This document shows, in pieces, positions 57,457-64,000 of a stretch of 64,000 nt of DNA; the stretch's first letter is position 1, and each line of letters begins with the position of its first letter. Position numbers and translations under genes: made by a program. The notes beneath the pieces are model-generated. The model ran no database searches, was not told where the DNA came from, and saw only the letters and a program-made list of their open reading frames with translations. Origin of the DNA: Silene latifolia (taxonomy: Eukaryota; Streptophyta; Magnoliopsida; Caryophyllales; Caryophyllaceae); assembly GCF_048544455.1 (NCBI RefSeq), contig NC_133534.1:36642217-36706216 (forward strand). The letters run 5' to 3'.

Positions 57457-57812
57457 ACAGTGAGTGAAAGTCTACGCATAGCCGCGTACGGATCCCAATG
57501 TCATTGAAGCAGGACGGGATGGGGGGGAAGGCTTCACTGTACCCACACCCGTTCCCCACGACCCACCGCGGACGAAACTTTTGGAATCCACACCCGAAAA
57601 ATATTCTAGACCAAGTCCGGCAACATGACCCGAATCAAAGTCACCTATATGTTGCCAACAGTCATTCGCAGTCTCGCACTTTTGCTCTGAATGCTCTCAA
57701 CTTCTCAAGACTCCCAACTTCTCAAGTCCCAAGCAGTAAGTTCTCCTCATCTTCAATCTTTAATTTACTTCCTTTATTTTCCAAACCCACACCCTTTTAA
57801 TTTCCTGCAAAA
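57457..57812. other. Upstream and leader region of F-box 3
   Basis: Nearly identical to 63197-63494 before F-box 4. It contains CTCGCACTTTTGC and a pyrimidine-rich leader before the ATG. The 100-codon frame in it is not conserved in length with F-box 4 and looks like chance. Confidence 0.55.
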
Positions 57813-59030
57813 ATGTGGGATAATTTGCCTACTGAAATCAGCACTGATATATTACACAGATTACCTGTAAAAACCCTAATTAAATGCACTACTTTATCTA
57901 AATCATTCCTCTCTTTAATTACTAGTCGTGATTTTATCTCCGATCACATTCCACAACACACCAATTCCCACTTGTTACTTCGTTATTTTACGCAAAACAA
58001 TCAAGAAAAGTATCATTTTGAACCTGACAATGACACTTTTTCCGGCTTCCAAAACCAAGGCTTGCTTGTCCCTTTCCTCAATTATCCTAATGAGTGGTTT
58101 ACTGTGGCGGGTTGTGTAAACGGTGTTCTATGCTTGGTTAATGATTATCGCACTGAGGGTACTCTTATTATACTTTGGAATCCATCTATAAGGAAGTTTG
58201 TTCACGTTCCTCGCCCTATATTCGTATTTGAAAAATATGGTGGCTATGAGTCTGCTTGTGGGTTTGGGTTTGATTCTATTTCGGATGATTACAAGGTGGT
58301 TCGAGTTGTAGACCTGGGTCCTGAATTTCAGGCCACACAAATTGAGGTTTATAGTTTGAAATCTGGGTGCTGGAGGGTTATCGGTGTTGGTCCTTGCTAC
58401 TCAATTAAACTGGTCTACTGTGGTGGTTATACCTCATGTTTTCTTAATGGTTCCGTTCATTGGGTTGGTTCGCGTTTTGTGAGTCCAAATGATGAAAATG
58501 TGATCCTCAAATTTGATATGTCTACGGAGTGTTTTGAGATCATACAACTGCCAAGAATTTTACAAGAGACCAAGGCAAAATTTTCACGGATCTTGGACTT
58601 GTTTATCCATGAGTGTAACGGAATGTTGACTTTGATTAAGTGGAACTACAATGATGCAATTCAGACTTGTAGCATATGGCTTATGAAAGAATATGGAGTT
58701 GTTAAATCTTGGACGAAGACTTTTGATCTCGATATTGGTAACTTACGTCCACGTGAAATGCCAAAGGCTTTTGGTTTTAGAAAATATGGGGAAGTTATCA
58801 TGGTGAATTTTGGTGGTGCTATTTTTACCCTAGAGAAGAACTTGGTTGTTTCAATTGATCGAGTAACACACAGTGAGACAACATTAAGAGAGATAATTGC
58901 AGATCACTCATATTATTTGTCTACTTATGTAGAGAGCATGGTTTTGTTTAAGGAAGGAATAGGAATTGAAGACCAAACCACGCAGTTGGATTTGTTACTA
59001 AGAAACCAGGATGATTTGATGGGTAAATAA
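57813..59030 (+). CDS. F-box protein with FBA domain (F-box 3)
   Basis: 405 residues, intronless. The N-terminal F-box (about 2-45) contains DILHRLPVKTLIKC. The type-1 F-box-associated domain (about 100-335) has GVLCLVND, ILWNPSIRKF, GFGFDSISDDYKVVRV and IEVYSLKSGCWRVI. It is a probable SCF ubiquitin-ligase substrate adaptor. It has diverged from F-box 1 mainly in the FBA domain, the part that contacts the target, while the F-box is kept. The protein stops earlier than F-box 1: the codon matching AGA in the tail is TAA, so the PEECIT tail is lost though its DNA (GAGGAATGCATTACAT) is still visible downstream. Confidence 0.9.
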   Translation: MWDNLPTEISTDILHRLPVKTLIKCTTLSKSFLSLITSRDFISDHIPQHTNSHLLLRYFTQNNQEKYHFEPDNDTFSGFQNQGLLVPFLNYPNEWFTVAGCVNGVLCLVNDYRTEGTLIILWNPSIRKFVHVPRPIFVFEKYGGYESACGFGFDSISDDYKVVRVVDLGPEFQATQIEVYSLKSGCWRVIGVGPCYSIKLVYCGGYTSCFLNGSVHWVGSRFVSPNDENVILKFDMSTECFEIIQLPRILQETKAKFSRILDLFIHECNGMLTLIKWNYNDAIQTCSIWLMKEYGVVKSWTKTFDLDIGNLRPREMPKAFGFRKYGEVIMVNFGGAIFTLEKNLVVSIDRVTHSETTLREIIADHSYYLSTYVESMVLFKEGIGIEDQTTQLDLLLRNQDDLMGK

Positions 59031-60860
59031 ATCCCAGAGGAAGAATTAGAGGAATGCATTACATGTATACTTATGTTGAGTTCGCATGGTCATCCTCATG
59101 CTTGTCAGCTTTTTTTTGCTGTGGTTAAGTTCAGTTTTGCATAGGTTCTCCCCGTCTGGTCAGCTTTTGGCGAGCTAACTTTCTTGAAATCGTTTACTAT
59201 GGTGTTCTGGTCGAACCGCATCAGATGTTTAATCCCTTTGAAGACTTGAATTTAATCAAACTATCAAACTTATGCTTTTACTCTACTTTTAAGTTTTAAC
59301 CCAGTGGTATTGTTAGCGCAGTTGTTTGCTACGACTTCTAATTAATTTTTGTTTAAATTCAAGTTCCTACCTATTGTTGTCCATCATTAGAAGCCAGCTC
59401 GCGCGCGAGGTGGTAACCGAGTCTAACAATTAACTGGTGCAAGTTTGCATGGAACCTGACTGGCTGACAATATCGTCTACCTGGTTTGTCCAATGAAGCC
59501 TTTTCTTTGTTCAATATGTGGTTTTTTCTTAACCAAAATTTTTCGGTGTTGGATGTGCTTCTGCTAGTGAAGTAGTGCTGTCATGGGTGAAGAAGAGAAT
59601 ATTACTTTTTTTTCAAGCTAAGTTTGTTTCCATATGTAGATAAGACTAATTTCTCATTTCTCAGCCATCTTAATTAGGATAGTAAAATTGTGTTCAAATC
59701 ACCCGTATATGTACCTATGCTACTCGTATTTATAACTCCTGGAAAACAGCCGATGATGATAGGGCACGAAAGTGATTTGGTATTTCTAAATTTGCTTATA
59801 ACCCATGGAGCTCCGGAAATGTACAGCTCGATACATTCAGTAAAACTTATTTTCGAACCCAAAGCTCAAATGCCTACGATTCTAAGAACCCCCGTGTTTG
59901 CACTCAATTATTAGAATCCGTCTCACTTTCCTCTTTTACAGGATATTTCACCCAAAAAACGATCCTTGTATGTCCCTGTCCCCCACAAAACAATTTTACA
60001 GAAGTCTTTATGTTTACTGTCACCTATACATACTCGAATCTGAATGGAGTTGGTGCACATTGTAAGTCCTTGTGACGATGGAGTCTGGTATACGGATTTT
60101 ATTGGCTAACCATCACGATTTTTTTTCTGTTAAATGTAGTTATCATTTGACTATAAGCTATAACCATGTCAAAAGCAGTACCAAAAACACATTAAAGTAA
60201 AGAATTAAGAGCGAAAACGGAACCCGAAGAAGTAGAAAAACTAAAACAGAACGATGATCTAAAAAGGATGACATAAGACAGACAGTTTCAGAAATAGCCC
60301 GGACAGTTCTTAAAAGTTCAAACCATCTAAGGTTAGATAGGGATCATAGGAGGGAAGTCAGATGCACACATAATAATATCGTATATCTCAATGGGGTTTT
60401 ACTTATTTCTTCTTATGTGCTAAAAATTGCAGAATCCGTGAGTTCAATGGACAGCTCTATACCCTCATATGCTATACTATCGGAAATTAGCTAATTGTTC
60501 TTTAGAGACTGCTAATTTTTGTCAATCCAACTCTATTTATAATTCTCTGACAAAAAAAAAAAAAATCTATTTATTATTCTCCCACTTGTATCCAACTATC
60601 GACCCTCAGGAGTCAGGAAATGACATGAAACTTATAATCGAGTCTGAGCTAGTGCCGAGTAAGGTATACTCGTATTAGAAATATGATCAGAGTAACATAC
60701 TAACATTTGGTAGAATAGAATGTAGAGATGTATTTCAGTAAACACCGCTCCTTTTTCTTTTTACCATTGTTGCATACTTGCATATCACTAACAGAGGTAA
60801 ACTCAGAGACAGTAACCAAAAGATTTTCAAAATCTGATGGAAGTTAAAATGTTGTTTGAT
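59031..60860. other. Intergenic between F-box 3 and PELPK D
   Basis: Shares the block flank after the F-box genes (59100-59400) and a copy of the DNA at 12830-13130 near 60475-60780. A 75-codon frame near 59690 has no recognisable family. No other feature. Confidence 0.5.
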
Positions 60861-60864
60861 GCTT

Positions 60865-61027
60865 GGAAATTGTTGGTGCATACTGCATACTGCATTGCCA
60901 GGTGTTTCATTTTTTCAAGTTTAGATAGGAAGTTGAGCAATGTTAAATTGTTGGTGCATACTGCATACTGCATACTGCATTGCCAGGTGTTTCATGCTTA
61001 GAAATTGTTGGTGCATACTGCATACTG
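60865..61027. repeat. Local triplication upstream of PELPK D
   Basis: AAATTGTTGGTGCATACTGC occurs three times, each followed by runs of CATACTG and twice by CATTGCCAGGTGTTTCAT. One copy carries the TTTAGATAGGAAGTTGAGCA block of the PELPK upstream region. Confidence 0.8.
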
Positions 61028-61779
61028 GTTGGATTATTATTATTTAAGTTAAAAGGTTGGGTTATTTCTAGAAGAAATATCAAAGGTTGAGTTATTTTTG
61101 TTAAATTTGCCTTTTTTATATTATGTGGCTATCTCCATAGAAAATTAAAGAAATCCAAACCATTCAAAACTCGGTTTCAATCTTTCCTATGTGTCGAAAA
61201 CCCGAGTATATATTTGGTGATTTGTGACAGAAAAAAATAAACTAAGACGCCAACTACATCCATGCTTGTAATCTTTCTCCATTTTGAATGTTCATTGGAC
61301 AACTCGGTGCCTTCATATGCTAGTGCTTTTGGAAATTAGCTAATATCTCTGTGTTGATTATAGTCTTAATTGCAGTTGCTGCAGTTTACAGACTGCTAAT
61401 CTTTCATCTTTGTCAGTCCAACTCTATATATTATTCTCCTACTTGCATCGGACTGTCGACCCTCGGACATAAATTTATCCATAACATAAGGGTGTTTGTC
61501 ACCTGAACAAGCACCTGTGTTAGATGCTTATAATAGAGGCTGAGTAACATATGTTAAGAAATAAAATCAGAGTAACATTTGTTAGAGCAGAATGTAGAAG
61601 TGTGTTTTACTTGACACCGCTGTGTTTTCTTTTTACCATTTTAGCATATCAGTATGACCGTAACAGAGGAAAACTCAGAGACGTTAAGCCAAAGGTTTCC
61701 GAAATATTATGGAAGTTAAAATGTTGTTTGATGCTTAGAAACCGTTGGTGCATACTGCATTGCCAGGTGTTTCATTTTT

Positions 61780-61854
61780 TTCAAGTTTAGATAGGATGTT
61801 GAACAATGTACAACCTACTTCTCACCAAACTCCTTAGTATAACATCTATAAATA
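61780..61854 (+). promoter_or_regulatory. PELPK D proximal promoter
   Basis: ACCTACT (61813-61819), ACCAAAC (61824-61830) and TATAAATA (61847-61854), spaced as in the other three PELPK genes. Confidence 0.65.
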
Positions 61855-61946
61855 CACTTCATAATTACAACTTTATTTGCAACATATTCTCTCTACTTAT
61901 ACAAGCTTAATCAATTCCCCTTCGTACTATAGCTATTTTTTCGATT

Positions 61947-62513
61947 ATGGCTACACGTTCCCATTTCATGTTACTAATGTTTGTAGTCATTTCCTGCTTA
62001 TCAAGCAGTATTACAAACGTTGTGGCAGCTCGTCGTTTTCTAGACGCTCCCGAACTGCCCAAACCTGAATTGCCTGAACTCCCCAAAGTAGAAGTACCCG
62101 AGCTACCTAAGCCCGATGTTCCTGAATTGCCTAAACCCGAAATTCCTCAGCTTCCCAAGCCACAAGTGCCAGAGCTTCCTAAGCCAGAGGTTCATGAGCT
62201 TCCCAAGCCAGTAGTCCCTGAGCTGCCTAAGCCACAAGTGCCCGAGGTTCCTAAGCCAAATGTCCCTGAATTACCCAAGCTCAAAGTACCGGAGGTCCCT
62301 GAAGTGCCTAAGCCAGAAGTGCCTGAGCTTCCTAAACCTGAGGTCCATGAATTACCCAAGCCTGTAGTGCCAGAGCTCCCTAAGCCTGAGGTCCCAGAGC
62401 TTCCCAAACCAGAAGTGCCTGAGCTCCCCAAGCCCACGGCTCTTGAATTACCAAAGCCGGAGATTCCAGAACTGCCCAAACCTATTGTGCCTGAGCACCC
62501 TGCTAAGCCATGA
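61947..62513 (+). CDS. PELPK-repeat proline-rich cell-wall protein (PELPK D)
   Basis: 188 residues: signal peptide (1-31, nearly identical to PELPK C), then about 19-20 octapeptides PELPKPxV with PQLPKPQV, PEVPKPNV and HELPKPVV variants, ending PIVPEHPAKP. The N-terminus and the last units match PELPK C almost exactly, while the middle differs by whole units, a sign of repeat gain and loss after duplication. A secreted wall protein is expected. Confidence 0.9.
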   Translation: MATRSHFMLLMFVVISCLSSSITNVVAARRFLDAPELPKPELPELPKVEVPELPKPDVPELPKPEIPQLPKPQVPELPKPEVHELPKPVVPELPKPQVPEVPKPNVPELPKLKVPEVPEVPKPEVPELPKPEVHELPKPVVPELPKPEVPELPKPEVPELPKPTALELPKPEIPELPKPIVPEHPAKP

Positions 62514-63494
62514 AATTGAGCATCCGTACACGATGGTTGTTATATATGTGACCAGCTAGTTTATTATGATGCTGCAATCCATAGTTAGCTCGCCTTTGGA
62601 TTGTATTTGATCTTCCAAGGGCTAGTATATAGAGTATACTTGTTATGCTCCATACTTGTGTGTGTGTGATATATCTACCATTGTACTTGTTTTTGCATTT
62701 TTTTTCCTAATCATATCATTGCCGTGTTTATATATTTGTGTTGTATTGCACGATCAGTAGGTGTAGGTCTTACACTCTTAAGACCGTCTTATGTTAAGGT
62801 CGCTCATAAACCTCCCTTTATTTTTTTTTTTATTTTTTTTTGTAATGTAGATAAAGATGTTAAACCATCTACAATGCTACCTATGTTACCAACCTTTTTC
62901 TAATACAGGTGAGCAAAGTGAGTAAACCTGACAAATGCAACCCGATTTAATTGACCCAACTTGAAAAGGCTGACCCAAGATTTAAAATTGATCCGAACTA
63001 CATCACCTGAATGTGACCTAAAATCCTAAATTGACTCGGTCCGACCCGAACATAACCCGAGTTTTCTTGACCCGTAACTAGCCCGATTGAAAATGACCCG
63101 TAACTTTAATTGATCCGAAAAGACTTGAAATGGACTCTTCCCTCTTATTCATTGACCCGAAAATGACCCGACCCGATCAAAATTAATCCGAAATCAATGA
63201 AAGACGGGATGCGGGGGAAGGGTTCTCTGTACCCGCACCCGTACTCCACGACCTGCTGCGGACGAAACTTTTGGAATCCACATCCGAAAAATATTCTAGA
63301 CCAAGTCCGGCAACATGACCCGAATCAAAGTTACATATATGTTGCCAACAGTCATTCGCAGTCTCGCACTTTTGCCCTGAATGCTCTCAACTTCTCAAGA
63401 CTCCCAAATCCCAAGCAGTAAGTTCTCCTCATCCTCAATCTTTAATTTACTTCCTTTATTTTCCAACCTTTCTCCCTTTTAATTTCCTGCAAAT
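62514..63494. other. Flank between PELPK D and F-box 4
   Basis: The 3' flank of PELPK D, then the uninterrupted site (about 62905) that carries a Helitron in the C block, then a GACCCGA-rich element (about 62920-63190) and the leader of F-box 4. No gene was seen. Confidence 0.6.
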
Positions 63495-64000
63495 ATGTGG
63501 GATAATTTGCCTACTGAAATCAGTAATAACATCTTACACAGATTGCCTGTGAAAACCCTAATTAAATGCACAACTTTGTCCAAATCATTCCTCTCTTTAA
63601 TCACCAGTCGTGATTTTATCTCCACCCAAATTGCACAACACACCAATTCCCACTTGTTACTTCGTTATTTTACGCAAAACAATCAAGAAAAGTATCATTT
63701 TGAACCTGACAATGACACTTTTTCCGGCTTCCGAAACCAAGGCTTGCTTGTCCCTTTCCTTAATTATCCTAATGAGTGGTTTACTGTGGTGGGTTGTGTA
63801 AACGGTGTTCTTTGCTTAGTTAATGATTTTTTCACTGAGGGTACTCTTATTATACTTTGGAACCCCTCTATAAGGAAGTTTGTTCACGTTCCTCGGCCTA
63901 TATACGTATTTCAAAAATATGGTGGCTATGAGTCTGCTTGTGGGTTTGGGTTTGATTCTATTTCGGATGATTACAAGGTTGTTCGAGTCGTAGACCTGGG
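63495..64000 (+). CDS. F-box protein, 5' part (F-box 4)
   Basis: Starts MWDNLPTEIS and stays open to the window edge (168 codons). It includes the F-box (NNILHRLPVKT), GVLCLVND, ILWNPSIRKF and GFGFDSISDDYKVVRV. It is closest to F-box 3 in both coding and upstream DNA, so these two are the most recent F-box duplicates. Whether the rest is intact cannot be seen. Confidence 0.88.
   Translation, partial: MWDNLPTEISNNILHRLPVKTLIKCTTLSKSFLSLITSRDFISTQIAQHTNSHLLLRYFTQNNQEKYHFEPDNDTFSGFRNQGLLVPFLNYPNEWFTVVGCVNGVLCLVNDFFTEGTLIILWNPSIRKFVHVPRPIYVFQKYGGYESACGFGFDSISDDYKVVRVVDL

Noticed and set aside
57498-57800. 100-codon frame before F-box 3
   Set aside because: It overlaps the leader; the matching frame before F-box 4 has a different length and end. 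Probably chance.

Overview
The window is nuclear DNA of a flowering plant. It has AT-rich intergenic DNA, intronless F-box genes, PELPK-repeat cell-wall protein genes with N-terminal signal peptides, and many plant-type mobile elements: Copia and Ty3/gypsy LTR elements, Helitrons, MULE-, hAT- and Stowaway-like MITEs, and a LINE. A eudicot, possibly from Caryophyllales, is my guess from the overall look; nothing seen here proves it. No tRNA, rRNA, CRISPR or bacterial-type operon was seen. Layout: 1-8228 is a nest of old elements: a gypsy-type LTR at 7293-8228, a Copia element next to it, a Stowaway-like MITE inside the Copia 3' LTR, and a 2.3-kb solo LTR inside the MITE with an exact target duplication. 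A short Helitron (8522-9075) and a MULE-type foldback element (9196-9635) follow. From 10.6 kb to the right edge lies a duplicated cluster in which FBA-type F-box genes alternate with PELPK genes: F-box 1 (10592), PELPK A (15264), a PELPK remnant (17243), PELPK B (19523, broken apart), a PELPK remnant (42478), F-box 2 (48653, one nonsense codon), PELPK C (51192), F-box 3 (57813), PELPK D (61947), F-box 4 (63495, runs off the window). The host copies share flanking sequence, so whole F-box/PELPK blocks were duplicated. PELPK B is the most disturbed locus. Its coding sequence lies in four pieces over 13 kb, separated by (i) a 4.2-kb composite of DNA elements, (ii) a young minus-strand Copia element with a whole polyprotein frame, and (iii) a young gypsy-type element with gag and protease but no visible reverse transcriptase or integrase. 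Downstream, a 7.8-kb gypsy-type element sits inside a LINE relic. It carries gag and protease on the minus strand and a gene-like region with its own TATA box on the plus strand. Between 43 and 57 kb the cluster is diluted by Helitrons, a sibling-in-sibling MITE pair, a hAT MITE, and a 3.5-kb Helitron that carries pieces of a BREVIS RADIX-like host gene. How the genes may work: PELPK proteins are secreted, probably wall-bound proline-rich proteins; the F-box proteins are probable substrate adaptors of SCF ubiquitin ligases. Nothing in the sequence shows that the two act together; their pairing may simply reflect block duplication. All four PELPK promoters keep a motif pair (ACCTACT and ACCAAAC) about 25 bp upstream of the TATA box, resembling MYB-bound AC elements. 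All calls are by eye, and element boundaries are exact only where a target duplication is quoted.
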